Numbered from the stretch's first letter, positions 38,570-48,608 are shown. The stretch is 64,000 nt of DNA from JAJRVM01 sp963700515 (GCA_963700515.1 CAVOXY010000036.1:62001-126000); one strand, 5' to 3'. Notes: generated by a model from the letters alone, not told the origin. A program made the numbers and translations.

Positions 38570-39531
38570 GGTTTGTCCGGGTTCAAGCGCAGCACTTCCA
38601 GGAAGGCCTCTTCCAAGCTAATGCGATGTCGCTCCATGCCAATGATGCTCACCTTCCGTGCCCGCAGTGCATCCACACAGTGGTCAACCTCCGACTGGTC
38701 CCGCAGTCGCAATGCCAACTCAAACACTTGCGGACCGATCGGCCTGACTTCGTATTCGGTTCGGGATCCCAACGCGGTGCGAACCGTCTGCACGTCTCCT
38801 GCCAATTGAAAACGAATCTTCAGGCCTTCCGGCTGATTCGCGACCAGCTGATCGACGGTCCCGATTCCCCGCAAAATCCCCTTGTCGAGAATGGCCATAC
38901 GATCGCACACCATCTCGACTTCCTGCAGCAAATGGCTGTTCAGGAAGATTGTCTTGCCCTCGGACTTGAGTCGCTGCAAGACCAGACGCACGTGTGCCCG
39001 CCCGCCGGGATCCAGACCGTCGGTCGGCTCATCCATGAAGACCAATTTCGGATCGTGCAGCAGGGCGATCGCCAAACCGAGCCGCTGCAGCATGCCTTTC
39101 GAGTATTTCTTCACCGCGTCCTTGGCACGGTCCGCCAGGTCGACGCTTTCCAATAGCGCCTGCCGCCGTTGCCGCACCTCGCCACTCGACAGGCCGCTGA
39201 GCTGGCCATACAAATCGAGCGCCGAGTAGGCCGTGTGATGGCGTGGGATGCGGAGATTTTCGGGCAAGTAGCCGATTTCGCGGCGGCTACCCCGATCGCC
39301 AGCCGGCCGCCCCAACAACCGGGCCGTGCCCCGAGTCTGGCGGACAATGCCCAGCAGCAGTTTCACGAGCGTCGTCTTGCCGGCACCGTTGGGGCCTAAG
39401 AGTCCGAAGATCTCGCCACCGGCCACCTGCAGCGAAATCCCCTTCAGTGCTTCAAACCGCCGCGGAAAGATCAGCCCGTCTCGATACGTCTTGTGCAGAT
39501 CTTGTACTTCGATGGCGGGAGCTGGGGACAT
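38566..39531 (-). CDS. ABC transporter ATP-binding protein
   Basis: The 321-residue ATPase has Walker A LLGPNGAGKTTLVK, a Q-loop near GYLPENLRI, signature KYSKGMLQRLGLA (SKGM variant), Walker B LVFMDEPTDGLDP and the H-loop NSHLLQEV. A C-terminal extension of about 90 residues follows, as in CcmA/NatA-like exporters. It pairs with the overlapping permease gene. Confidence 0.95.
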   Translation of the reverse strand: MSPAPAIEVQDLHKTYRDGLIFPRRFEALKGISLQVAGGEIFGLLGPNGAGKTTLVKLLLGIVRQTRGTARLLGRPAGDRGSRREIGYLPENLRIPRHHTAYSALDLYGQLSGLSSGEVRQRRQALLESVDLADRAKDAVKKYSKGMLQRLGLAIALLHDPKLVFMDEPTDGLDPGGRAHVRLVLQRLKSEGKTIFLNSHLLQEVEMVCDRMAILDKGILRGIGTVDQLVANQPEGLKIRFQLAGDVQTVRTALGSRTEYEVRPIGPQVFELALRLRDQSEVDHCVDALRARKVSIIGMERHRISLEEAFLEVLRLNPDKP

Positions 39532-39700
39532 ATTCTCATCTCAACGGTGCTGCCACGACACGGCATTCAGTCTGGGTGGCGAGTGAAGTACGCGAGCCTA
39601 GTCGCACCAGCGGCGCGCGTCAAGCAACCGTCGCATTCCTCGTAGTAGCCGCAATATTAGAGGTTGTTCGTCCCGTCGACAATGATCTTGGCCTCCCCCC

Positions 39701-39990
39701 CTACGTAGAACGGAATTCATTCCGTTTGCGCAGCACCTATCGTTCTCCATTTCCCCCCCTACGTAGAACGGAATTCATTCCGTTTGCGCAGCACCCATCG
39801 TTCTCCATTTCCCCCGCTACGTAGAACGGAATTCATTCCGTTTGCGCAGCACCCATCATTCTCCATTCCCCCCGCTACGTAGAACGGAATTCATTCCGTT
39901 TGCGCAGCACCCATCATTCTCCATTTCCCCCGCTACGTAGAACGGAATTCATTCCGTTCTGCGCAGCACCCATCATTCTCCATTCCCTGA
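39701..39990. repeat. 58-bp tandem repeat, five copies
   Basis: Copies begin at 39701, 39759, 39817, 39875 and 39933, with an exact 58-bp period. Each opens with the perfect palindrome CTACGTAG, then the near-palindrome AACGGAAT-TC-ATTCCGTT, then a GCAGCACCCATC segment and a C-rich tail. Only a few positions differ between copies. It lies between the divergent ABC ATPase start (39531) and the 3' end of miaB (39999). The rest of the gap, 39532-39700, shows nothing distinct and should hold the ATPase promoter. Confidence 0.95.
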
Positions 39991-39998
39991 GAGCTGCA

Positions 39999-41417
39999 CT
40001 AACTGAGCTGCACCACCTGTGGTCCGACATGCTGGATCACCGGATATCCGAAGAGCGTATGCGTCGACGCATCGGAAATGCGAATCGGCAGGATCTTGCC
40101 GATCTGGCGCGTGTTACCGTCAAAGACCACAATGCGATCGCAGTGCGTACGTCCCACCAGTTGCACGATCGGACCTGCGGTCGCTTGTTTCAACGCCGAC
40201 TTGCTCGGCCCCTCGACCAGCACATCGACGGTAGTATCGATGAAGGCCCGGTTGTCCTGCTGGCTGATCGCATTCTGCAGGGCCAGTAAGTGATTGTTAC
40301 GATATTGCTTGACGTCGTAAGCCACATCGTCGGCCAGCTGGCCGGCGGCTCGTGTCCCGGGCCGCTCGCTGTACTTGAAAATGAAACTGTTCTTGAAGCG
40401 GAATTCCTCGAGCGCGGCCACCGACTGAGCGAAGTCTGCTTCGGTCTCGCCACAGAACCCCACGATAAAATCGCTCGATATCGCTGCGCCAGGAATGATC
40501 TCGCTGATCCGTTGCATCATGTCGCGATACTCTTCCACCGTGTAACCCCGCTTCATCCTCTTGAGGATCGCATTGGAACCACTTTGCAGCGGCACATGCA
40601 GGTAGGGAGAACACTTGGGAAGATCTCGCACCGTCGACAACAGCGACGTCGTCATATCTTTTGGAAAGTTGGTGACAAACTTCAGACGCTCGAGCCCCTC
40701 AATGTCGTGCAGTTGAACCAGCAGGTCCGCTAAGCGGGTCGTCTGGCCAGCGGCACGATATTGATAACTGTTGACGGTTTGCCCGAGGAGCGTAATTTCC
40801 AGGCACCCTTGATCCGCCAGGATTCGTGCTTCCGACAGAATCTGCTGCGGAGGACGCCCTTGCTCCGGACCACGCGTCATGGGAACGACACAATAGGTGC
40901 AGAACTTGTCACATCCAATCTGGATTCTCAGAAAGGCTTGAAACGGCGTCGGCCGCATCGTCGGATCACGCAACGGGTCAAAGGTCTCGTGACTCCGTTT
41001 GATCTGCTCCAGCGATCCGGCGGTGCGATCCAGACTGATCGCCAATTGCTGTCGCTCACCCTGCCGCGCCGACTCCAACAGTTCGGCAATGCGATGCAGC
41101 TGGCCCGGCCCCACCACCAGATCCACGTAAGGCACTCGACTGAAGATCTGCTCTTGCTCCTTCTGAGCCATGCATCCGAGCAATCCCACAATCATCTCTG
41201 GCCGTTCCTGCTTCATGACACGCAGCTTGCCCAAAGCACTGTAGATCTTGTCTTCCGCATGCTGCCGCACACTGCACGTGTTCAACAGAATCGTGTCGGC
41301 TTGCTGCACGTCAGCGGTCAGCGTGTAGCCGTGCTTGCGCAGCGCCGCCACCACCATCTCGCTGTCCAGCAGATTCATCTGACAGCCGACCGTTTCTAGG
41401 AACAAGCGTTTTGACAT
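39999..41417 (-). CDS. miaB: tRNA-2-methylthio-N6-dimethylallyladenosine synthase
   Basis: The intact 472-residue methylthiotransferase has N-terminal domain cysteines in TVGCQMN, LNTCSVR and LLGCMAQ for the auxiliary cluster. The radical-SAM motif is CDKFCTYC near residue 165, and a TRAM domain lies at the C-terminus (VLVEGPSK to VVFDGN). It methylthiolates A37 of tRNAs reading U-initial codons. It ends a minus-strand run with def, fmt and a small membrane protein. Confidence 0.96.
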   Translation of the reverse strand: MSKRLFLETVGCQMNLLDSEMVVAALRKHGYTLTADVQQADTILLNTCSVRQHAEDKIYSALGKLRVMKQERPEMIVGLLGCMAQKEQEQIFSRVPYVDLVVGPGQLHRIAELLESARQGERQQLAISLDRTAGSLEQIKRSHETFDPLRDPTMRPTPFQAFLRIQIGCDKFCTYCVVPMTRGPEQGRPPQQILSEARILADQGCLEITLLGQTVNSYQYRAAGQTTRLADLLVQLHDIEGLERLKFVTNFPKDMTTSLLSTVRDLPKCSPYLHVPLQSGSNAILKRMKRGYTVEEYRDMMQRISEIIPGAAISSDFIVGFCGETEADFAQSVAALEEFRFKNSFIFKYSERPGTRAAGQLADDVAYDVKQYRNNHLLALQNAISQQDNRAFIDTTVDVLVEGPSKSALKQATAGPIVQLVGRTHCDRIVVFDGNTRQIGKILPIRISDASTHTLFGYPVIQHVGPQVVQLS

Positions 41418-41621
41418 CTAATAACTCAAACTGTAAGTCACGCGGTCCATGTAGCCGGTAAGGCCGCATTGTTGTGGGTTGTTTCCCATCGGAAAGGGTT
41501 CGGAATTCCCATCCGGGGTGTACCGGCGAAAGGACAGGCTTTTCCGGCGTCGGATGCGTTGGCAGCGGCGGCAAGGTTTGCAGTTTGAGTAATAACTCAC
41601 GGCCGAGTCAGGCGTCGAGGT

Positions 41622-41855
41622 TCATGGCTTCGTTTTCCGCGGACTGCGTTGAGCCTTGACCAACTGCTCCATCGCCTTTTTCTGTCGCTCCTGTTGCGCA
41701 GCCGACCGCTGCCGCCGCTGCTCCTGAGCGACCTGGAGCTGCAACCTGACTAACACCTCGTCGCGTCGGTGCCGCATCAGTCGCACCAGCGTCACAATCG
41801 CGACGTACGCGGCCATCACCAAAATAACGACGTCCCAGCCACTCAAATTACCCAT
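41622..41855 (-). CDS. Small membrane protein with coiled-coil tail
   Basis: The 77-residue product has one N-terminal transmembrane helix (WDVVILVMAAYVAIVTLV). A basic, Gln/Arg-rich helix that should form a coiled coil (LQLQVAQEQRRQRSAAQQE) follows. ATG at 41855 begins MGNLSGWDVV, a start I recognise from short planctomycete proteins. The much longer upstream frame runs antisense-like through fmt. It lies between fmt and miaB. Function unknown. Confidence 0.75.
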   Translation of the reverse strand: MGNLSGWDVVILVMAAYVAIVTLVRLMRHRRDEVLVRLQLQVAQEQRRQRSAAQQERQKKAMEQLVKAQRSPRKTKP

Positions 41856-42006
41856 CCTACCGTCTCCCTCGGCATTCCTTCGCAAAGGACGAGCCACCGA
41901 TTCTACACGTGTGCTGGAATCCACGCGAGAGGGATTGCTCCCCCCAGAAAGCGGGGATCGCGCCAAGCTGCTGCGATCCGTGTCCGGCCACCCGCGAACG
42001 TACTGC

Positions 42007-42969
42007 TCAATCGCCGAACTGGTCTCCGACCTGAACCGGATAGCCGCGGAGAAACTCGCGCACGGACATCGCCCGCTTGCCCGCTGGATGGACCTGACGA
42101 ATCGCCAGAGCGCCCTTGCCCGCGGCGATCCACAGCTCGTCCCCCTCACTCTGCACAACCTGGCCCGCCGCGGATGACGGGCAGGGCGGCGGGTCGGTAA
42201 TAACCGATACTTGATCGAGTATCAGGCGCAAGGGGCCCTTCGCTCGCAGCCACTGTGTGTAGGTACCAGGCCAGGGCTGCAGGGCTCGCACCTGGTTGTA
42301 GATCCTGCGAGCCGGCTGCGACCAATCAACTTGCCCGTCCGACTTATTGAGTCGAGGCGCTTTGGTCGCTTGCGCCGGATCCTGCATCTGCCCGATTGGC
42401 GATTTCCCATCCCATTGAGCCAGCAGATCGATCGCCTGCATCACCGGCTCGATACCCAGCTGGGCTAAACGCCCTTCGAGTTGCACCGCATCTTCGTCCG
42501 GCACGATGGGAGTGCGAGCCATCGTCAAATTCGGCCCGGCATCCAATCGCGGTGTCATGTGAATCACCGTCACTCCGGTCTCCGTGTCTCCGTTCCACAG
42601 AGCCCAGTTGATGGGTGCAGCACCTCGGTATTTGGGCAATAGCGAACCGTGCAGATTGATCCCACCATAGCAGGCCACCGCCAGCATCTCGCGCGACAAG
42701 ATCTGTCCAAAGTCAGAGACAACCAGCAACTCAGGACCCAGTTCCCCCAGCTTGCGACAAAATGCGGAATCGTTGGCGTTTTCCGGCGAGAGGAGAGGAA
42801 TATCGCGAGCGGCAAACAGATCGCGTACCGGGTTAGCCGGTCCTTTTCGCCGACCGAGGGCAGGCGGTACCGAGCGCGTTACCACCGCCACCACATCGTG
42901 CCGCGAGCTGGCGAGCGCATTGAATGTTGGCACGGCAAACGGACCGGTCCCCATCAGGATCAAACGCAT
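42007..42969 (-). CDS. fmt: Methionyl-tRNA formyltransferase
   Basis: The product has about 320 residues. The formyl-transfer motif is GGINLHGSLLPKYRGAAP, with catalytic Asn and His, and Asp in MTPRLDAGP. The N-terminus is MRLILMGTGPFAVP and a C-terminal OB-like domain follows. ATG at 42969 is chosen because it starts exactly at the first strand and lies eight bases after def. It formylates initiator Met-tRNA. Confidence 0.95.
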   Translation of the reverse strand: MRLILMGTGPFAVPTFNALASSRHDVVAVVTRSVPPALGRRKGPANPVRDLFAARDIPLLSPENANDSAFCRKLGELGPELLVVSDFGQILSREMLAVACYGGINLHGSLLPKYRGAAPINWALWNGDTETGVTVIHMTPRLDAGPNLTMARTPIVPDEDAVQLEGRLAQLGIEPVMQAIDLLAQWDGKSPIGQMQDPAQATKAPRLNKSDGQVDWSQPARRIYNQVRALQPWPGTYTQWLRAKGPLRLILDQVSVITDPPPCPSSAAGQVVQSEGDELWIAAGKGALAIRQVHPAGKRAMSVREFLRGYPVQVGDQFGD

Positions 42970-42977
42970 GTGGCTCC

Positions 42978-43583
42978 TCAACAATACTGCCGTTCCCATT
43001 CCTGCAGGCGGGCATGAATTTCCACATCGATGGGAATCTCGCCTGATTCCCGCTTGCGATTGAATTCCAGTTCAAAGTCTTCGAGGGCTTCCGCGACCGC
43101 CATCCGATTGGTCGTGCTCATGCGGTCTGTGAAGAGGACGCCGTCCAGATGGTCTGTCTCATGCTGCACCACGCGGGCGAGAAATCCATCGAGGTCCGTC
43201 GAGATTTCTCGGCCATCCAAACCGTATGCTTGCACATGAATGCGTTTGGGACGCGTCACAGGACCATAGAGTTCGGGAAAGCTGAGACACCCCTCCTCGG
43301 CCTCTTCCGACCCCTTGGGACGACTAAGAACCGGATTGATGAATACCAGTTCCTCGCCCTCTTGGGGATCTCCTTTGGGATTGGCCACGAAGAACCGCAG
43401 AGGGAGATCGGCCTGATTGGCGGCCAATCCGACTCCTCGCGACGCGTACATCAGATCAAACATCCGGCGTACCGTTTCTCGCAGTGTCGCGTCAACCCGT
43501 TTGACGGTTGAGCACTTCCACCTCAGGGTGGGATGTGGATATTGGACAATCTGCAATGTTGTGGGATCGGATATGCTACTCAT
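42978..43583 (-). CDS. def: Peptide deformylase
   Basis: The 201-residue product has all three family motifs: GVGLAANQ, EGCLSFP with the metal-binding Cys, and HETDHLDG with two His ligands and the catalytic Glu. It removes the N-formyl group from new proteins. It is the first gene of the def-fmt pair on the minus strand. Confidence 0.96.
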   Translation of the reverse strand: MSSISDPTTLQIVQYPHPTLRWKCSTVKRVDATLRETVRRMFDLMYASRGVGLAANQADLPLRFFVANPKGDPQEGEELVFINPVLSRPKGSEEAEEGCLSFPELYGPVTRPKRIHVQAYGLDGREISTDLDGFLARVVQHETDHLDGVLFTDRMSTTNRMAVAEALEDFELEFNRKRESGEIPIDVEIHARLQEWERQYC

Positions 43584-43780
43584 GGAACCTAAGGTTATCT
43601 CGTGCCAACTGGGATTGGGCGCGCCGCGGGCGTGAGGCGATTCTGGTTCCCAAGGTTAAGCGTTATCGCCATTTACGTCTAGTGTCAAGCGGCGTCGACG
43701 CGTGTGATCCGCGTTGACGCTTTGGGGGGTACGCGCTAGACTAGAACCTGATCCAACTGCCGTAATCCATTGCGACGAAA

Positions 43781-44830
43781 GTGCTTGTGGAAGATTCATC
43801 TGGCCGTTCAACCCGCGCAGCGATTCCCACTTCCGGCTCCGCTGACCCTGCCGGAGATGGCCTGGAGCGTCATCCCCTCTTGTCCCACGCCCTGCCAGCC
43901 TGGCTGCTGTCGTTGATGCTGCACGCAACGCTCCTGGTGGCCCTCGGTTTCATGGTCCGCGTGACGCAACGCGGCGGCGATCTGCAACCGGCTCGCGGTG
44001 GCGGTATTGTGCTGGCCCGCGACGTCGATGGATCATCCGAGTATTTTGGGGAAGAAGACGCTTCTGCGAGCGACCGAGCCCAGTCGCAGGATACCCAGCA
44101 AGCCACGCAAGGAGCGCTTCCCAGCAGTCAGGAAATGCCGGTCGATCTCGCCGGTGCTCTGCCCCAGCAGGCGACCTCCGTGTCGGGAAACGAGTTGGGA
44201 GATGCGCTGCCATCCGCCGCCGGCTTCGCCACCGGTGCGCGGCCTTTGGGAGGGCGCGTCGGTGGCAATCAAGCGAAAACAAGCATTTTTGGTGCCGAAG
44301 GGGTTGGCAACAAGTTCGTGTACGTGTTTGATCGATCCGCGAGCATGGACGGATTTCAGGGGCGGCCTTTGGTGGCCGCCAAGGCCGAGCTGATTGCGAG
44401 CTTGGAGGACCTCGATCAGGTCCACCAGTTTCAGATCATCTTCTACAATGACCAACCGACCGTTTTCAACCCATTTCGCCCTCAGCCACCGCGGATGCTT
44501 TTTGGTGACTCGCAGACGAAACGGTTGGCGCAAAACTACGTCCGCGGCGTCATTGCGGCTGGGGGAACACGTCACCTCGAAGCGTTGAAGCTGGCCCTCG
44601 GCATGAACCCCGACGTGATTTTCTTCCTGACCGACGCTGATGAGCCGCAACTTTCTCCGACCCAGCTCGAGGAAATTCGGCAGCGGAATGCCCGCGTGGG
44701 GGCGATGATCAACACCATCCAGTTCGGTGCCGGCCCCGATCAAGGTGGTCTGAATTTTCTCGTACGGATCGCCAATATGAATGGAGGACAACACGTGTAT
44801 GTGGATGTCACGCGTCTGCCGGCGAATTGA
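43781..44830 (+). CDS. VWA-domain protein with one N-terminal membrane helix
   Basis: The product has 349 residues. Residues about 40-60 form a single membrane segment (WLLSLMLHATLLVALGFMV). A low-complexity Gln/Ala/Ser-rich linker follows, then a von Willebrand factor A domain with metal site DRSASM and later DVIFFLTDADEP. The layout suggests an anchored envelope protein facing the periplasm. The GTG at 43781 is used as start and a nearby alternative is possible. It opens the envelope block that continues to the ExbB/ExbD genes. Confidence 0.85.
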   Translation: MLVEDSSGRSTRAAIPTSGSADPAGDGLERHPLLSHALPAWLLSLMLHATLLVALGFMVRVTQRGGDLQPARGGGIVLARDVDGSSEYFGEEDASASDRAQSQDTQQATQGALPSSQEMPVDLAGALPQQATSVSGNELGDALPSAAGFATGARPLGGRVGGNQAKTSIFGAEGVGNKFVYVFDRSASMDGFQGRPLVAAKAELIASLEDLDQVHQFQIIFYNDQPTVFNPFRPQPPRMLFGDSQTKRLAQNYVRGVIAAGGTRHLEALKLALGMNPDVIFFLTDADEPQLSPTQLEEIRQRNARVGAMINTIQFGAGPDQGGLNFLVRIANMNGGQHVYVDVTRLPAN

Positions 44831-44876
44831 CAGAGTCGGCCGAATTAACGTCTTTTCGCCACCTCGCGGTAAGGGG

Positions 44877-45971
44877 ATGGTCCCGGTGGGAGTCTGCGAC
44901 GGTGCGCCGCTGACCACGGACCGCGTCTGGAAAGCCTGCCGCCGATGCGCGCGGCTGGTTTGCTGCGTGATCGTGATCATGCAGGCTGGCCTGACGTTGG
45001 CCGAGGACATCGTGATCGTAACGCCCCGTCTGGACGCCGACGCTCAATTGCGCCGCAAAGGCACCATACTCGACTACACCGGCACCGCCCTGACACTTCA
45101 GCTGCCGGGCGGTCGCGAGGAACAGATCCCGACGGCGCGCGTCGTGGGGTATGAGACGCAACGGGTGCCAGATCAGCAGAACGCGGATCAGTTGTTTGCC
45201 GAGGGAAGATATGCCGATGCCGTAGTGAGTTACCGTCGAGCCGTCGAAGCCGAGCCGCGGAAATGGTTGCGCCGCGAAATCCTCGCTCAGCTGGTACGTT
45301 GTTACAAGAACCTGCAGCAGTACGTTCGCGCCGGAGACACTTTCCTGTTGATCATGCAAAGCGATCCAACGACGCAGCTCTTGGATGCCATCCCGCTGGT
45401 CTGGAAACCAGAGCAACCGTCGCCCGAGATGGCCCAGCGAGCGGGCGGTTGGATGCAAGACCCCGATCTACCCGTCGCTCGACTGATAGGAGCCAGCTGG
45501 CTGCTGTTTACCACCAGCCGCGAAGAGGCGGTGGAGACATTGAGCGCCTTGGGAACGAACGCAGATCCGCGGATCGCACTGTTGGCCGAAACCCAACGAT
45601 GGCGCGCGGAAATGGTGACGGCGACCCTTGAGCAGGCTCAGCGCTGGCAGCAGCAACTGCCGCGTTTGGATGATTCCCTGCAAGCCGGCCCCTGTTTCGT
45701 TCTGGGCCAGACGCTGGCCCGGCACAATCTCCATGAAGAAGCGGCGTTAGCCTTTCTGCGCACCGCCATCCTGCATAGCGTCGAAGTAGACCTGGCGACC
45801 GAGTCGTTGTTTGCGGCAGGTGAACAACTGGAGAAAATGGGAAATGGCGTGGGAGCCGGTACGATCTATCGGGAACTGCTGCAAAAACACCCCACACATG
45901 CTCTCGCACCGCTGGCCGAGCAACGGCTGGCCCGCATCGTTCCCCAGGCGGCCAGGCCACCGACCAAATAG
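44877..45971 (+). CDS. Exported TPR-like protein
   Basis: About 364 residues are predicted from ATG 44877. That start leaves a signal-peptide-like segment (LVCCVIVIMQAGLTLAED) after a basic N-terminus, and it follows the VWA stop by 46 bp. Next comes a small beta region (GTILDYTGTALTLQLPGG), then helical repeats (ADQLFAEGRYADAVVSYRRAV and others) of tetratricopeptide type. It probably acts as a scaffold in the envelope. No enzyme motif. Confidence 0.8.
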   Translation: MVPVGVCDGAPLTTDRVWKACRRCARLVCCVIVIMQAGLTLAEDIVIVTPRLDADAQLRRKGTILDYTGTALTLQLPGGREEQIPTARVVGYETQRVPDQQNADQLFAEGRYADAVVSYRRAVEAEPRKWLRREILAQLVRCYKNLQQYVRAGDTFLLIMQSDPTTQLLDAIPLVWKPEQPSPEMAQRAGGWMQDPDLPVARLIGASWLLFTTSREEAVETLSALGTNADPRIALLAETQRWRAEMVTATLEQAQRWQQQLPRLDDSLQAGPCFVLGQTLARHNLHEEAALAFLRTAILHSVEVDLATESLFAAGEQLEKMGNGVGAGTIYRELLQKHPTHALAPLAEQRLARIVPQAARPPTK

Positions 45972-46188
45972 GGGAAACGCCCTCATGCCGGCCACTCCCG
46001 CGGGCAGCGGCGGCGACGAGCGCCGCCGAGTGCCAGCATGTCCATTGGTAAGGCACGAAATACTTTGCAGCGTCTGGATTTCATTCCGGCCCTCCAAGCG
46101 GTACATTCGTGTGTGAACGGCAACGACCCTTTTCCACAACAACCAGGCAACGCGTCGGTCTTAATCGGGAGTCTCCCTGGAGCAACTC

Positions 46189-47013
46189 ATGACTAGGTTT
46201 TCTTGCAGTGTGCCCCTGTTGGCAATCATGCTTGCGTGCCTGACAGGCTGTGGCACGAACCATACTTTGGGAGAGGGCCCGGGCCAACCGGTCCAGCGTG
46301 ACACGGCTCAGGTCGCCGCGTCGGCACCGCCGCCAGTCTGTGCCGAGGAGCAGAGCGTCCTGACGGCTTTGCGGGAACTTGGAGCCGTCACCGATCTGGA
46401 TGATACGGGCCATGTGCGGATCCTGGAACTGAACGACTCCCAAGCCACCGACGACGACTTGAAGCTGCTCAGTCAACTTCCGCACCTCGAATCGCTCGAT
46501 ATTACCGGTGGCAAGATCACTGCCGAAGGGCTAGTGCACCTGAAAGGACTCCAAGGACTACAACGTCTGTATCTGAATGATCTCCCGATCACCGACGAAG
46601 CGCTGGCGTCCTTGGCCGACTTGACGAAGCTGAAAGTGCTCTCACTGCGCAACACGAAAATCGACGACGATGGAATACCCCATCTGAAAGCCCTGACCCG
46701 GCTGCATGTCCTGAATCTCGCCAAGACAAGCATCACCAACAAGTCTCTTAAACAGATCCAGGGCCTTCTGGAGCTGGATACGCTCGTGTTGGTCGATACG
46801 AAGGTCACCGGTGAAGGATTCGAGTATCTCAAACCGCTGAAAAAACTCCGCGTCTTGAACATGGATCGCTGCCAGGACCTGACAGGCCACTTCATGGACC
46901 TCAGCGGCCTCACCGAACTGCGCATGCTCTACACCCACGGCTGCACGGTCTCGAGCGAGGAGATCGCGGAGCTGATAAGTCACAATCGGAGGTTGGCTGT
47001 GTTTGGGGATTAG
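46189..47013 (+). CDS. Leucine-rich-repeat lipoprotein
   Basis: The 274-residue product has a signal peptide ending in a lipobox (LTGC, Cys21). Residues about 75-260 are bacterial LRR units of 24 residues of the type LPHLESLDITGGKITAEGL and LTKLKVLSLRNTKIDDDGI. It should form a binding surface outside the cytoplasmic membrane. Similar proteins are numerous in planctomycetes. The partner is unknown. Confidence 0.88.
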   Translation: MTRFSCSVPLLAIMLACLTGCGTNHTLGEGPGQPVQRDTAQVAASAPPPVCAEEQSVLTALRELGAVTDLDDTGHVRILELNDSQATDDDLKLLSQLPHLESLDITGGKITAEGLVHLKGLQGLQRLYLNDLPITDEALASLADLTKLKVLSLRNTKIDDDGIPHLKALTRLHVLNLAKTSITNKSLKQIQGLLELDTLVLVDTKVTGEGFEYLKPLKKLRVLNMDRCQDLTGHFMDLSGLTELRMLYTHGCTVSSEEIAELISHNRRLAVFGD

Positions 47014-47090
47014 GCAGGGTTATTTTTTTGAACCAACTCGCGCCGGCGTCCCATCACGCCAGCGCAAAGGTACCATGAGGAGCAACGTGC

Positions 47091-47684
47091 ATGATTTCCC
47101 TGAAATTCAATCGATTGTCTGTCTGCCTGATGTTGGGCTTATGGATGATCCTCCCGGTCGCGGTCCCACAAGCTGGTGCCGAGGATACGGATCAGAAGAA
47201 GACGCCGGACTGCGTGTTCGTCCCCACCCCCCACGACATCGTGGAAAAGATGCTCGATATGGCGAACGTGCGGAAAGACGATATCGTGTACGACCTGGGA
47301 TGTGGTGACGGACGCATTGTCGTCCAGGCCGCCAAAAAACGGGGCTGCAAAGGAGTGGGGTTCGAGATCGTTCACGAACTAGCTCAACAAGGCCGCGATA
47401 GCGCCAAGCAAAATAGCGTTTCGCACTTGGTACAGATCAAAGAGGAAGACCTCTTTCAGGCAGATCTCAGTGAAGCCACCGTGTTGCCTATCTACTTGCT
47501 GCCCGACATGCTCACTAAACTCAAACCCAAGCTGGCAAAACTCAAACCGGGCACCCGCATCATCTCCCACGACTACCGCATCAAAGGAGTCAAGCCCGAC
47601 AAGGAGGTGACACTGACCTCGAAAGAAACGGGGGCCGAACATATCCTGATCCTCTATTCGCTCCCCTTTACGGAGAATGAGTGA
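47091..47684 (+). CDS. Class I SAM-methyltransferase-fold protein with signal peptide
   Basis: The 197-residue product has an N-terminal signal peptide (LSVCLMLGLWMILPVAVPQAGA). It is followed by a Rossmann methyltransferase core with motif I DIVYDLGCGDGRIVVQA and post-I GVGFEI. Export of a SAM-dependent enzyme is odd because SAM is cytosolic. The domain may be inactive, or the hydrophobic start may be a membrane anchor. Its neighbours are envelope proteins. Confidence 0.82.
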   Translation: MISLKFNRLSVCLMLGLWMILPVAVPQAGAEDTDQKKTPDCVFVPTPHDIVEKMLDMANVRKDDIVYDLGCGDGRIVVQAAKKRGCKGVGFEIVHELAQQGRDSAKQNSVSHLVQIKEEDLFQADLSEATVLPIYLLPDMLTKLKPKLAKLKPGTRIISHDYRIKGVKPDKEVTLTSKETGAEHILILYSLPFTENE

Positions 47685-47781
47685 AGCGCGTGAGAGCGGG
47701 TGAGGAATTGGCACAGGTTCGCGCGTACACTTCAGGCCTGTGAACGACGTCGCATGTATTGGGAAATGACAGGAGTTGGTT

Positions 47782-48608
47782 TTGATACGGATAGCACCAT
47801 CTGCAACGACGTGGTGGATCGCCCGCGGTACTCTCCTTTTCGCGGCACTGGCCGTCGGAATCGAAGCGGCACAGGCTCAGTCAGGCGATTCGACCGCTGC
47901 GCCGGCAGCACGGCGGAGTTACCCCCCGAAGGATTCTTCGACATCGTGTTCTCGGGCGGCTGGGTTGGCGTCTCGATCATGTTGTTGCTCTTCGCCTTGT
48001 CCATTACAGCCGTCTACCTGGTCATTGATCATCTGCTGACCATCCGCCGTCACGAGATCATGCCCGAGGGGCTGAGCGAGGAGGTGCGGCAGCTGTTGTC
48101 GGCTGGCCAACTGGTCGAAGCCGACCAGGCGTGCCGAGCGCGGCCCAGCTTCCTGTCGTTCGTGCTGCTCAACGGGCTGGCCGAAGTGGAAGGTGGTTGG
48201 TCGGAGGTGGTAAAAGCCCTGGAAGATGCCACGGCCGAGCAGTCGGCGCGGTTGTTTCGTAAGATCGAATATTTGTCGGTGATCGGCAATATTGCCCCGA
48301 TGGTCGGACTGCTGGGGACAGTCACCGGCATGATCATGGCCTTTCAGCAGGTGGCCGTGACGCAAGGCTCAGCCGGTGCCGGCGATCTGGCCGAGGGGAT
48401 TTACCAGGCGCTGGTAACGACGGTGGGCGGTCTGTTAGTCGCCATCCCGTCGCTGGGGGCATTCGCCATCTTCCGCAATCGCGTGGATCAATTCGTCGCG
48501 GAGGCGGCATACATGGCGCAACATGCTTTCGCTCCGCTCAAGCGGCGGCGTGGTGCGGCCAAGGCCGCGTCCAATCCTCCGCCACCTCCGTCGCGAGAGG
48601 GTCGGTGA
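47782..48608 (+). CDS. exbB: MotA/TolQ/ExbB proton-channel family protein, one frameshift
   Basis: TTG at 47782 with AGGAG six bases upstream starts a signal peptide (GTLLFAALAVGIEAAQA). After a break around 47900-47925 comes the ExbB core. This has a first helix (VGVSIMLLLFALSITAVYLVI), a cytoplasmic domain, and two C-terminal helices (YLSVIGNIAPMVGLLGTVTGMIMAF and LVTTVGGLLVAIPSLGAFAIF). It uses the proton gradient together with ExbD partners encoded next. The stop overlaps exbD (TGATG). Confidence 0.88.
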
